From the NCBI RefSeq assembly GCF_036206005.1, contig NZ_CP108143.1, positions 7,035,501 through 7,099,500 of the forward strand: DNA of 64,000 nt, written 5' to 3'. Numbering within the stretch: position 1 is the first letter of the stretch; each line of letters begins with the position of its first letter. Position numbers and translations under genes: made by a program. This stretch comes from Streptomyces sp. NBC_00178 (GTDB taxonomy: Bacteria; Actinomycetota; Actinomycetes; Streptomycetales; Streptomycetaceae). Below are positions 44,145-52,556 of the stretch, one piece after another. The notes under the pieces were generated by a model. It searched no databases. It saw nothing but the letters and a program-made list of their open reading frames with translations, and had not been told where the DNA came from.

Positions 44145-44302
44145 GGTTCTTCTGCTCCTTGTGGGGGCCGGAACGTGCGGTGGGCGGCTGCCCCGGGGTG
44201 ACCCGGGACGGTCCGTGGTGCCGTGCGGTCACGGGAAGCGCCGGCCTGGTGGTGATCGACGGATTAACGCTATCGCCGAGGTGGCAGTAACCTGCAAGGG
44301 CA

Positions 44303-44325
44303 CGTACTTCCCGATGGGTAGTACG
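44303..44325. promoter_or_regulatory. HxlR-type operator
   Basis: CGTACTTCCC and GGGTAGTACG match as an inverted repeat at nine of ten positions around three bases, 33 bp before the HxlR start and within the divergent promoter region. Confidence 0.7.
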
Positions 44326-44357
44326 GAGGGATCCGTACCGAGGACGAGGACCGCCCG

Positions 44358-44726
44358 ATGTCCATGACCTGCAGCAACGACGCGCACGAGCATCATGATG
44401 TCTACGCGGCGCAATGCCCGTGCCGTGAGGTGCTCGACCTGCTGGCCAACAAGTGGTCCGCCCTGGCCATCGGGGCGATGGAGGGCGGCCCTCAACGGTT
44501 CGGCGCACTCCAGCGGCGTCTGCAGGGCGTCAGCCCCAAGGTGCTGACCAGCACGCTTCGACGCCTGGAGGAGAAGGGGCTCGTCACCCGGACCATCTAT
44601 CCGGCGGTTCCCCTTCACGTCGAGTACAACCTGACCGCGCTCGGCGAGAGCGTGGCCGAACCCCTCGGGCAACTGCGGTCGTGGGTCGAGAACCACCTCG
44701 ACGACATCCAGGCAGCGACCTCGTGA
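44358..44726 (+). CDS. HxlR-family transcriptional regulator
   Basis: 122 residues. CPCREVLDLLANKWSALAIGAMEGGPQRFGALQRRLQGVSPKVLTSTLRRLEEKGLV is the HxlR winged helix. Cysteines at 5, 20 and 22 near the N-terminus could sense thiol stress, as in YodB/QorR-like members. Divergent from the MDR gene it probably represses. Confidence 0.9.
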   Translation: MSMTCSNDAHEHHDVYAAQCPCREVLDLLANKWSALAIGAMEGGPQRFGALQRRLQGVSPKVLTSTLRRLEEKGLVTRTIYPAVPLHVEYNLTALGESVAEPLGQLRSWVENHLDDIQAATS

Positions 44727-44757
44727 CCGCCGTGGTCGCCGTCGGCAGCCCTCGGTG

Positions 44758-45633
44758 TCACTCCGCTCGGTCCTCGTCCGGGGACGGCTGAGGGAAGGCG
44801 CGGGGCCCGGAGGTGACGTGGTCGCTCTTCCGTCCCCAGGCGGTGAGCATGCCGGCCGACACCGCGGCGCACTCGTCGCTCCCCAGATAACGGACCGCCT
44901 CGTCGACCGCCTGGTCGTCGACGAGACCCGTGGCGGTCATCGCCGCTCTGCTGCGCTCCCACGTGTCCGCCCAGAAGCGGCTGATGGCGCTGCCCGGCAG
45001 CAGCGGCGGGACGTGGATCTCGGCGGCCACGGATCCGAGTCCCGCATCGCGCAGAAGCCGTGGGTACGACGGCCCCGAGGTGACGTCGGTGCCGATGGTG
45101 GCCCGCAGTCCCCGCCACATGGCCCGCATCGCCGTCGTGTACGGCGTGTGCGGCGCCCGGTCGCCCGTGAGGTCGACGGCATCGCTGAGGACCAGGACAC
45201 CGCCGGGCGCGACGAGTTCGGCGAGCGCCGGAACCAAGCGGTCGCGTTGCGGCAGGTGCATAAGGACGAAGCGCGCGTGGACGAGCTGGAACCGCCCCCT
45301 GACGAAGCCCGGCGAGGTGACGTCGGCCTCCAGAACCTCGAGTCCCGGCACCGGCCGCGCACCGACGAACCGCACGTCGCGGTCCACCGCGAGCACACTC
45401 GCCACCCCCGCATCCCGCAGCAGCCGTCGGGAGACCGTTCCGGTCCCTGCGCCCACGTCGAGGCAGCGCCACCCGGGGCCCGCCCCGAGGGCGCGCAGCC
45501 GGGCCATGGTGACGTCGTCGTAGGCGAGGGCCCCGAAGTCGATGCGCTCTCCCTCTCCGGCCTGCTCCGGGCGGAAGACGGACTCGCCGTAGCGGCCGCC
45601 GTCCGCGCCACCGGTGCCCGTACCGGCGCTCAT
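44758..45633 (-). CDS. class I SAM-dependent methyltransferase
   Basis: 291 residues. WRCLDVGAGTGTVSRRLL is motif I and VLAVDRDVRFV the acidic loop; FQLVHARFVLMHLPQRDRLV follows as in small-molecule methyltransferases. Its ATG overlaps the stop of a 32-codon frame by four bases (ATGA). The acceptor is unknown; a role in modifying that peptide is possible but speculative. Confidence 0.88.
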   Translation of the reverse strand: MSAGTGTGGADGGRYGESVFRPEQAGEGERIDFGALAYDDVTMARLRALGAGPGWRCLDVGAGTGTVSRRLLRDAGVASVLAVDRDVRFVGARPVPGLEVLEADVTSPGFVRGRFQLVHARFVLMHLPQRDRLVPALAELVAPGGVLVLSDAVDLTGDRAPHTPYTTAMRAMWRGLRATIGTDVTSGPSYPRLLRDAGLGSVAAEIHVPPLLPGSAISRFWADTWERSRAAMTATGLVDDQAVDEAVRYLGSDECAAVSAGMLTAWGRKSDHVTSGPRAFPQPSPDEDRAE

Positions 45634-45728
45634 GGCGCGCCCGGCGCGTAGCGAGGGCCGCCGTCACCGGCGAGGCTTCGTGCCCGGTCGGCGGCGGACC
45701 GGAACAACAGGTCGTCTGTCAGTCGCAT
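45630..45728 (-). CDS. 32-residue peptide coupled to the methyltransferase
   Basis: Begins MRLTDDLLFRSAADRARSLA and ends GPRYAPGAP. GGAAGG lies seven bases before the ATG, and the stop overlaps the methyltransferase start by four bases. Composition (acidic-hydrophobic start, Gly/Pro/Tyr end) is compatible with a short leader plus core, but no cysteine or Ser/Thr-rich core is present. It may only be a coupling leader ORF. Confidence 0.4.
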   Translation of the reverse strand: MRLTDDLLFRSAADRARSLAGDGGPRYAPGAP

Positions 45729-46035
45729 GTCAGAACCTTCCACCTCGTGGTGCGGTGCCGGGTGACACGCCTCTCGGGCGCTGCTCACCGATCCTCCACC
45801 GGTGCCCTGCCAGGCGGCAGAGGCGCGCCGTGCCCGCGCCCGGTCGGCAGCAGGTGCGCGCCACGCAGGCCCCGTCGGCAGACCGCGAGACCCGGGCCGC
45901 ACGTGGTCCGTGATCCACCGAAACGGTAGAAACCGGACAGTCTGTGGCACGCTGGAGTGGGCGTCGGGCCCGCCGCGGACGAAGTGGACGGGCGCGACAC
46001 CGGCACACACGCACACGTAGCACCGGGAGAGATCG
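45729..46035. other. 307-bp stretch, no clear gene
   Basis: Lies between the peptide gene (leftward) and a small rightward frame. It must hold the promoters of both; I see no strong hairpin or operator. Confidence 0.45.
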
Positions 46036-46212
46036 ATGAGCAGGACGGCGGCCATCGTCGCGCACAGGATCCGACAGCTGGTCGGGATGAAGAAGAGGGC
46101 CGACGGGATCGCTCTGGGCGACGACCGGCTGAGGAGCGAAGGAGACCGGACGCTCGCGCACGAGCGGGCGTGGGAGTCGCCCGCTCGGCCGGAGGGGCGA
46201 TCGCGCTCGTGA
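46036..46212 (+). CDS. small basic hypothetical protein
   Basis: 58 residues starting MSRTAAIVAHRIRQLVGMKK; a later GIALGDDRLRSEGDRTL loosely recalls CsbD-like stress proteins. GGGAGAG lies five bases before the ATG. No other support; could be spurious. Confidence 0.4.
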   Translation: MSRTAAIVAHRIRQLVGMKKRADGIALGDDRLRSEGDRTLAHERAWESPARPEGRSRS

Positions 46213-46367
46213 CCTGATCGTTTTCCCCTCGCGCGAAGGGATCGTCCACGGCAGTCCGGCCGCGCGCCACGCCGGGTACGGGGTGCCTGCGGCGAAGGGG
46301 GCCGGACCACGCCGGGTGCGGCGCCCCCGCGGCGACGCGGGTTCAGGGTCTGACGAAGCGGCGCGGG

Positions 46368-47126
46368 TCAGGCCACGCGTCTGACGAAGTGTCCGTCCCG
46401 TTCCGGCAGGGAGGCCGCCGGTCCGGCGGCCCTGAGGACCACGTCCAGTGCGCGGTCCGGATCGGCCGCGTAAAACCCGCTGGCCCAGGCAGCGTTGGCT
46501 TCGATGACCGCCCACCGGCCCGGGTCCACGACCCCGACGTCCACGACGATCGCGGACGGCAGGGTGTCCCCGACCGCGCCGAGCACCTCCGATGCGAAAG
46601 TACGCGCCGAGGCGGAGAGCGGGCCGAGGTCCAGACGTCCGGCCGTGGCATACCGGCTGCCCGTGTGAACCCGCCCGTCGAGCAGGTGGAGCCGGTACTC
46701 CGCCTCGAAGGCGACGATGTCGCTCACCAGCACCGTCGTCTCCGGATCGACGGCGTCGGGCCCCGGCAACCGGGACCCGTCCGTGTAGACCAGCGCCGGA
46801 ATGCTCTTGTCGTTGGGCGACTTCACGAATGCCGGGCGCCGCAGGCCGTACGCCTCGCGGATGGGCATCGCCCGGATCTCACGCTGGACGAACGCCGCCG
46901 GCAACCGCGCCAGCCAGTCGGCCGGAGCTTCGAGCGGGGCTACCCCCAGAGCGGACGCAACGGCGTCGGCGAAGGCGGGGCCGGCGTGCAGGTGGGCCTC
47001 CGGGGCGCGCAGTCCCTCCGGTACCCCATGGTCCGGCAACTGCACGGTCGGCAGACCCCGCCGCCGGGCGGTGTCACGGAGCACACGGGCGGAGGCGGTG
47101 AGGCGGGGCGGGAGTATCAGGGGCAC
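46368..47126 (-). CDS. ATP-grasp domain protein (DUF4343-like)
   Basis: 252 residues. AFVKSPNDKSIPALVYTDGSRLPG, LVSDIVAFEAEYRLHLLDGRVHTGSRYATAGRLD and SAIVVDVGVVDPGRWAVIEANAAWASGFYAADPDRALDVVLRAA follow the ATP-grasp ATP-binding and metal-binding (E-x-N) pattern of DUF4343 proteins. Such enzymes join a carboxylate to an amine or alcohol using ATP. GTG 47126 has GGAAGGA nine bases upstream; GTG 47132 is also possible. Alone on its strand; the small methyltransferase cluster lies 640 bp downstream. Confidence 0.82.
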   Translation of the reverse strand: MPLILPPRLTASARVLRDTARRRGLPTVQLPDHGVPEGLRAPEAHLHAGPAFADAVASALGVAPLEAPADWLARLPAAFVQREIRAMPIREAYGLRRPAFVKSPNDKSIPALVYTDGSRLPGPDAVDPETTVLVSDIVAFEAEYRLHLLDGRVHTGSRYATAGRLDLGPLSASARTFASEVLGAVGDTLPSAIVVDVGVVDPGRWAVIEANAAWASGFYAADPDRALDVVLRAAGPAASLPERDGHFVRRVA

Positions 47127-47592
47127 GGGCACCGATCCTTCCGCAGCGGCGACCGGCTTCCCACGGGTTTTCCCCGCGTGTGGTCCCGGCTCAGTGAGGG
47201 GTGTTCGACGACGAGTTGTCGTAGGTGCCGCTGTCGTGGCCGTCGTGACCGTGTGGTCGGCGCCGCCGGGCTTCTTGTACGAGCGGCGCCCAGGGGCACC
47301 TGCGCGCGACCGTGAAGGCGTCGACGACCGGGAGCCGGCGGTGGGCGTACCTCGGCTCGGCGACGACGAGAAAGTGGTCTCCACCGGTGACGCGGTGACG
47401 GTCGAACAGTCACTCCGCTGCCGGGCGGTGGGTCCGCCGGCAAGAGCCACCCGGTGCGACCGCCGCCCGATCCGTGGAACGCTCTGCCCGTGGCGAATCT
47501 GCCGCAGGCAGAGACCGGTGACTCCACGGGCCCGGACGGACAAGTGTGGAGGGACCGCGGCCGAGACGGCCGCCCACCACGAGGAGGCCCGC
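47127..47592. other. 466-bp region upstream of clpP3
   Basis: No gene is supported. The main element is the pair of PopR-like palindromes at 47483-47512. The usual neighbouring popR gene is not here. Confidence 0.6.
47483..47512 (+). promoter_or_regulatory. two adjacent PopR-type palindromes
   Basis: TCTGCCGCAGGCAGA at 47498-47512 exactly fits TCTGCC-N3-GGCAGA, the site of the Streptomyces regulator PopR that activates clpP3-clpP4. A second, imperfect copy, TCTGCCCGTGGCGAA, lies directly before it at 47483-47497. They sit 81 bp upstream of the clpP3 start. Confidence 0.8.
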
Positions 47593-48231
47593 ATGCCGTC
47601 CCATCCCGCCCACCGCCCACGCGCCGCCGACGAGGACACGCCCGCGACACGTTACGACGACCACCTCGCGGCACAGCTCCTCGCCCAGCGGATCGTCTTC
47701 CTCGGGACCCAGGTGGACGAGGTCTCCGCCAACAGGGTCTGCGCACAGCTGCTGCTCCTCTCGGCCGAGGACCCCCGCACCGACATCAGCCTCTACATCA
47801 ACAGCCCCGGCGGGTCCGTGACGGCCGGGCTGGCCATCTACGACACGATGCAGCTCGTCCCGAACGACGTCTCCACCCTCGCCATGGGGTTCGCCGCGTC
47901 CATGGGCCAGTTCCTGCTCACCGTCGGTACGAAAGGCAAGCGCTTCGTCCTGCCGAACGCGAGGATCATGATGCACCAGCCGTCGGCCGGGATCGGCGGA
48001 ACCGCCTCCGACATCGCGATCCAGGCGGAGAACCTGGAGTTCACGAAGCGGGCGGTCGAGCGCATCACCGCGGCGCACACGGGACAGTCCGCGGACACGA
48101 TCTCCCGGGACGGCGACCGGGACCGGTGGTTCACGGCGGAGGAGGCCAAGGCCTACGGCATGGTCGACCACGTCGTCGTATCGCTCGACACCGTACGGCC
48201 GGCCGCCTCACGACGACGGATGGGACTCTGA
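47593..48231 (+). CDS. clpP3: ATP-dependent Clp protease proteolytic subunit (ClpP3-type)
   Basis: 212 residues. The catalytic triad is complete: Ser103 (GFAASMGQFL), His128 (MMHQPSAG) and Asp173. The body follows ClpP closely (SLYINSPGGSVTAGLAIYDTM). It forms a barrel that degrades proteins fed by Clp ATPases. GAGGAGG precedes the ATG. clpP4 begins one base after its stop. By position and PopR-type sites it corresponds to the second, conditionally expressed clpP operon of Streptomyces. Confidence 0.93.
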   Translation: MPSHPAHRPRAADEDTPATRYDDHLAAQLLAQRIVFLGTQVDEVSANRVCAQLLLLSAEDPRTDISLYINSPGGSVTAGLAIYDTMQLVPNDVSTLAMGFAASMGQFLLTVGTKGKRFVLPNARIMMHQPSAGIGGTASDIAIQAENLEFTKRAVERITAAHTGQSADTISRDGDRDRWFTAEEAKAYGMVDHVVVSLDTVRPAASRRRMGL

Positions 48232-48232
48232 C

Positions 48233-48838
48233 ATGGGCCAGTACACGATTCCGAGCGTCGTCGAGCGCACCCCCCAGGGGGAACGGTCCTACGACGTGTT
48301 CAGCCGCCTCCTGTCCGAGCGGATCATCTTCATCGGCACGGAGATCGACGACGGGGTCGCCAACGTCGTCATCGCCCAACTGCTCCACCTGGAGTCGGCG
48401 AACCCCGGCGCCGAGATCGCGATCTACCTCAACTCACCTGGCGGATCCTCTACTTCGCTGATGGCGATCTACGACACGATGTGCTTCGTGTCGGCCCCCA
48501 TCGCGACGTTCTGCGTCGGTCAGGCCGCTTCGACCGCGGCGGTCCTGCTGGCAGGCGGGGACCCGGGCCGGCGGTTCGTCCTGGAGCACTCCCGTGTGCT
48601 GCTGGGCCAGCCGGCGAGCGGCGGTCAGCAGGGCACCGTCTCCGATCTGCGGCTCCACGCCGCGGAGATGCAGAGGGTCCGCTCGCAGGTCGAAGAGGTC
48701 CTGGCCCGGCACACGCCGCACGACGTCGCGACGCTCCGCGCGGACACGGACCGGGACAGGGTCCTCACCGCGCAGGAGGCGGTGGCCTACGGCCTGGCCG
48801 ACGAGGTCCTCAGCCGCCGCCTGGTGACCGCGGCCTGA
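48233..48838 (+). CDS. clpP4: ClpP4-type protease subunit lacking the catalytic His
   Basis: 201 residues. Ser100 (VGQAASTAAVLL) and Asp171 are present, but the catalytic His is replaced: the segment that reads MHQPS in ClpP3 reads LLGQPASGG here, with Gly125 in the His place. It likely forms mixed rings with ClpP3, contributing structure or ATPase docking more than cleavage. Only one base separates it from clpP3. A hairpin at 48877-48903 ends the operon. Confidence 0.93.
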   Translation: MGQYTIPSVVERTPQGERSYDVFSRLLSERIIFIGTEIDDGVANVVIAQLLHLESANPGAEIAIYLNSPGGSSTSLMAIYDTMCFVSAPIATFCVGQAASTAAVLLAGGDPGRRFVLEHSRVLLGQPASGGQQGTVSDLRLHAAEMQRVRSQVEEVLARHTPHDVATLRADTDRDRVLTAQEAVAYGLADEVLSRRLVTAA

Positions 48839-48876
48839 GGCGCGGCCCCTCGTGCGCCCGGACACAGGACGGGCGT

Positions 48877-48903
48877 GGCCCGGCGGGCGCTGTCCGCCGG
48901 GCC
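48877..48903. terminator. terminator of the clpP3-clpP4 operon
   Basis: GGCCCGGCGG and CCGCCGGGCC pair perfectly, 38 bp past the clpP4 stop. Confidence 0.75.
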
Positions 48904-48938
48904 GGGTGCCGGCTCGGGTCCGGGGGCTGGACCACAGC

Positions 48939-48956
48939 CCCGAGCCCGAGCCCGAG
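48939..48956. repeat. CCCGAG tandem repeat
   Basis: Three exact CCCGAG units within a low-complexity stretch (about 48905-49060) between clpP4 and yihY. No function evident. Confidence 0.6.
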
Positions 48957-49072
48957 CACCGGAACCCGAGGCCCGCAATCCGGCCTCCCTCGGAACCCGA
49001 CCTCCCCGGAATTCGCCCCCCGCAACCCGGCCCCCCGGAACCCGGGCCCCGGAATCCGAGAGCGCCGCCGGG

Positions 49073-49903
49073 TCATCTCCGCCGCCGCACCACGTCGGAC
49101 ACGCGGGGAAGTTCCTCATGAAGGAGGCGGCCGACCAGTGCTCCTCCGAACACGACGACGCCGACCCCGACCAGCCAGGACTGGAGGATCAGGACTGTTC
49201 CCACCGGGCCGTAGCTGGCGGTACTGGAAGCGATCAGCGGAGTGAAGACGATCCTGGAGAAGACACGGAGACCGAGCAGCCCGACCACCGTGAGCACCGC
49301 TCCTGGCAGAAGCGCACTCCAGCGGACCCTGCCGCCCAGCAGCAGGCGCTGGGACCACCAGAAGAAGAGGACGGCGCTCGCCGACGCGAGCACCCCGCCC
49401 AGGGGCGGCTTGTGGAGCAGCCTGGTCGTGGCGGACACGAAGACGTATCCGGCGAACACACAGAGCCACGCCAGATGGCGCCATGTCGTCCACCACCTGG
49501 CCGGTACCAGGTCCCAGACCTTCTCGTAGCCGGTCTGTACCGCCGACCCGAAGCTCAGCCCGAACGCCGCGAGTGCGGCGAGGCCGAAGGCGGTCGTGGT
49601 CTGAAGCGCCTGACCGGGCAGTGCGAACAACTTCTCGACATACTTCCTGGAGGCCGCGGACACACCGAGTGCCTGGCCCAGCCACTGGGCGAACCCCTGC
49701 CCGTGCCGGTCCGCCGCGGAGACGATGATCAGGAGGGGAACGAGCGTCAGGAATCCGAGCGCGGCGAAGCCCAGGGCCCGCTGGCCCAGTTCGAGCTCAC
49801 GCCCCCTCCGCCATCCGCGCCCCGCTGCGGAGTGGCCGATCATGCGGTGGAGCCGGCTGAAGCGCGACGGCCGGTTCGCGGCACTTGAGGGATTGATAGG
49901 CAT
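49073..49903 (-). CDS. YihY/BrkB-family inner membrane protein
   Basis: 276 residues, about six membrane spans. LGFAALGFLTLVPLLIIVSA and SYGPVGTVLILQSWLVGVGVVVFGGALVGRLL are typical YihY/UPF0761 stretches. Transport function is suspected in the family but unproven. Ends 234 bp past clpP4, convergent with it. Confidence 0.88.
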   Translation of the reverse strand: MPINPSSAANRPSRFSRLHRMIGHSAAGRGWRRGRELELGQRALGFAALGFLTLVPLLIIVSAADRHGQGFAQWLGQALGVSAASRKYVEKLFALPGQALQTTTAFGLAALAAFGLSFGSAVQTGYEKVWDLVPARWWTTWRHLAWLCVFAGYVFVSATTRLLHKPPLGGVLASASAVLFFWWSQRLLLGGRVRWSALLPGAVLTVVGLLGLRVFSRIVFTPLIASSTASYGPVGTVLILQSWLVGVGVVVFGGALVGRLLHEELPRVSDVVRRRR

Positions 49904-50120
49904 CTCTGTCGATTACCACGGTCCGCGCTCCTGCCGTGTGAGGGCGCGGCGTGGACGCTCGTGGAGACGCATGCCGCCCGCCCGCTCGGTCCCGGTCCGC
50001 CACAGGGCCGGCCTCGCCGTCAGGACCGGAGCTTCGTCGGGCGGGCGACGTCGCAACACCGCGGAAGTATGTGATACAGAACGCGATGAAGGGGGCAAAT
50101 GTGTGCATAGGATGCTGCGC

Positions 50121-50921
50121 ATGGCTACGTCTTCCACGTTCAGGGTGGTGCAGCGGTCGGCGTCGTACTGGCGCGTGACCTTCGACAGTCCACCGATCAA
50201 CCTGGTGACCTTCGACGCGTTCGCGGCGCTCGCCGATCTGGTCGACCGGATGGAAGCGGATGACGACCTGAAGGTCGTGGTCTTCGACAGCGCGAATCCC
50301 GATTTCTTCCTCGCGCACTTCGACCTCGTGCCCCCCAAGGAGCCTTACGCGGGACCGCCTTGGCTTGAAACCGCGGCGCGCATGGCTCGTTCCCGCGTCA
50401 TCACCATCGCCTCGATCCGCGGCCGAGCACGCGGGGTCGGCAACGAGTTCACCCTGGCCTGCGACATGCGTTTCGCCAGCAGGGAGAAGGCCGTTCTGGG
50501 GCAGCCGGAGGTGGGAGCCGGGATCACTCCGGGCGGCGGATCCACGGAGCGGCTTCCCCTGCTGGTGGGCCGCGGGCGTGCGCTGGAGATCATCGCGGCG
50601 GCCGACGATTTCGACGCGGAGACGGCAGAGCGCTACGGCTGGATCAACCGTGCGCTGCCCGACGCCGAACTGGACGCCTACGTGGACCGGGTCGCCACGC
50701 GCATCGCGTCCTTCGACCGGAAGCCGCTGGCCGAGGTGAAGGGCCTCATCGACCGGACGACCCTGCCGGCCGATGCGGATCTGGTGGCGGGTCAGAACAC
50801 GTTCCGCGCGTCGCTCACCTGGCCGGAAGCGGCCGAACGCATCCGTCGGCTGCTCGAGCGGGGTATGCAGCAGCCAGGCGAACTCGAACTGCGCCTGGGG
50901 GAACTCATCGCCGAACGCTGA
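50121..50921 (+). CDS. enoyl-CoA hydratase/isomerase family protein
   Basis: 266 residues, crotonase fold. IASIRGRARGVGNEFTLACDMRFAS is the oxyanion/CoA region, and LGQPEVGAGITPGGGSTERL follows as in the family. The usual Glu residues of classical hydratases are not clearly placed, so the reaction (hydration, isomerisation, hydrolysis) is uncertain. The ATG at 50121 has AGGA eight bases before. A small GTAT-N3-ATAC inverted repeat near 50071 could be regulatory. Monocistronic. Confidence 0.85.
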   Translation: MATSSTFRVVQRSASYWRVTFDSPPINLVTFDAFAALADLVDRMEADDDLKVVVFDSANPDFFLAHFDLVPPKEPYAGPPWLETAARMARSRVITIASIRGRARGVGNEFTLACDMRFASREKAVLGQPEVGAGITPGGGSTERLPLLVGRGRALEIIAAADDFDAETAERYGWINRALPDAELDAYVDRVATRIASFDRKPLAEVKGLIDRTTLPADADLVAGQNTFRASLTWPEAAERIRRLLERGMQQPGELELRLGELIAER

Positions 50922-51175
50922 GCCGGGCGCCGCCCGCGGAACTCCGGGCAGCCGGCCTCGCGCGCCGGATCCCGCCTGACGTCCGCAGGACCGTACCGGT
51001 CACATCCGGCGCACCCCCGCCCCACCGAACACACCGAGATCACCCGCACCGCGATCCCGCCGTCGTATCCGCACCGTGTGGCGGAAGTACGGCGAAGGCA
51101 TGAAGGGTGCCTGACGGGTAACCAGCCCCCCTTGACAGGGCTGATGCGCCGACGGGTGATGTGCGGGAGCGGGCA

Positions 51176-52336
51176 GTGGTGCGCAGATGGGTGAGTGCCG
51201 TCCGGCGGCAGGCGGGATACGAGGCCGCAGCCGTGCGGCGGAGCACGAGCCGAGCCGTGCATCACTCCGGACCCGAACGAGCGACCGCCGTCCAGGCGCT
51301 CAAGGCGGCCGGAGCGGCCATGGCGGCCTGGGCACTGGCCGCTTTCTGGATCGAGAGCCCCATGGCCCTCATGGCCCCCTGGACGGCGCTGGTTCTCGTC
51401 GACACGACCGTCTACAGATCGCTGCGCGCCGGCGCACAGCAACTGGCGATCATCTCCGCAGGCGCGGTCTGGGCCTCCGCGGCGATGTATCTCAGCGGCG
51501 GGAGCACCCTGCCGGCGATGGCCGTCTCGCTGCCTCCGCTCATGCTCATCGCGGGCTACAGCAGGCTCGGCGCCCAGGGCGTCTACGGCGCCACCACAGC
51601 CCTCCTCGTGATCGCCTACGGATCCTACGAACCAGGACAGATAGGCCACCGTCTTCTGGAGACGCTGATCGGAGCGATCATCGGCCTCTCGGTCAACGCC
51701 TTCGTCCTGCCGCCCCTGCGACTCGACGATGTCCGCGCCAACCTGCACTCCCTGGCCCTGGAATGCGCGGATCTCCTGCACGCCGTCGCCGCCGGTCTGC
51801 GGGGGCCGTGGGACGCTGCCGACACGGACGCGTGGGAGGACAGGGCGGGCAGATTGCACAGCGGCGTCCGGGCCGTCGCCCGGGCGCGGTGGCGCTCCGC
51901 CGAGAGCACGCGCCTGAACCCCGGCCGCCGCCTGCGCAGGGGACACCGGACGTGCTGTCCCTCGCCGGACCTCGACCGTCGCTGGCAGGACACGGTCCAC
52001 CACCTCGCCGCTCTCACCCGCACGCTGTCCGGTATCGCTGCCCGCTCCCAGCCCCTGTCCGCGCCTCCCGGGAGATTCGCGAGCGACTACGCCGACCTGG
52101 CCGACTCGTTGTCGCACCTGTGCGCGGAACAGGCCGAGCGGCTGGCCCGGAGCGAGGGCCACCACCCCGAGGCTCCCCGGCGGCACGCTGCCGAGGCGTC
52201 GGCGCTCTACCGGAAAATGCTCGGGGGACTGCGAGGCCAGGCGGACACCGCGACCATCGCGGTCAGTGGCGGACTGCTCGTCGAGATCCGGCAACTGCTG
52301 CTGGTGCTCGCGCCGGAAGAGGCGGAGGACGTCTGA
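51176..52336 (+). CDS. FUSC-family (aromatic acid exporter-like) membrane protein
   Basis: 386 residues. About six membrane spans lie in residues 45-190 (AAGAAMAAWALAAFWIES, APWTALVLVDTTVYRSLRAG, LLETLIGAIIGLSVNAFVLPP), the FUSC core, followed by a soluble helical tail. Relatives export aromatic acids or fusaric acid. GTG 51176 is chosen for GGGAG six bases before. Followed after about 220 bp by an FAD monooxygenase in the same direction. Confidence 0.85.
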   Translation: MVRRWVSAVRRQAGYEAAAVRRSTSRAVHHSGPERATAVQALKAAGAAMAAWALAAFWIESPMALMAPWTALVLVDTTVYRSLRAGAQQLAIISAGAVWASAAMYLSGGSTLPAMAVSLPPLMLIAGYSRLGAQGVYGATTALLVIAYGSYEPGQIGHRLLETLIGAIIGLSVNAFVLPPLRLDDVRANLHSLALECADLLHAVAAGLRGPWDAADTDAWEDRAGRLHSGVRAVARARWRSAESTRLNPGRRLRRGHRTCCPSPDLDRRWQDTVHHLAALTRTLSGIAARSQPLSAPPGRFASDYADLADSLSHLCAEQAERLARSEGHHPEAPRRHAAEASALYRKMLGGLRGQADTATIAVSGGLLVEIRQLLLVLAPEEAEDV

Positions 52337-52556
52337 CGAGAGCCCTCGCTGCACCGGCGAAAAGTCGCGCGTTGAACTTTCGGCGTTCGCGGCTCGTGGT
52401 CTGTGTGGACCGATTCGTGGAGTAAGCGGTGGTACGAGCAAGCCGCCCGGCAGGCACGACCCGGGGGCCGCACGGCGCCGGTCGACCACCGCCACGCGTC
52501 CGCGCGGCTCCGGCCGCACCTAGCCGTTGTCGACCGCTGCTGAAGGATGACCCACT

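Noticed and set aside
48905..49060. Repeat-rich stretch considered as a CRISPR or repeat protein
   Set aside because: Units are only six bases and imperfect, with no spacers; it is simple low-complexity DNA.
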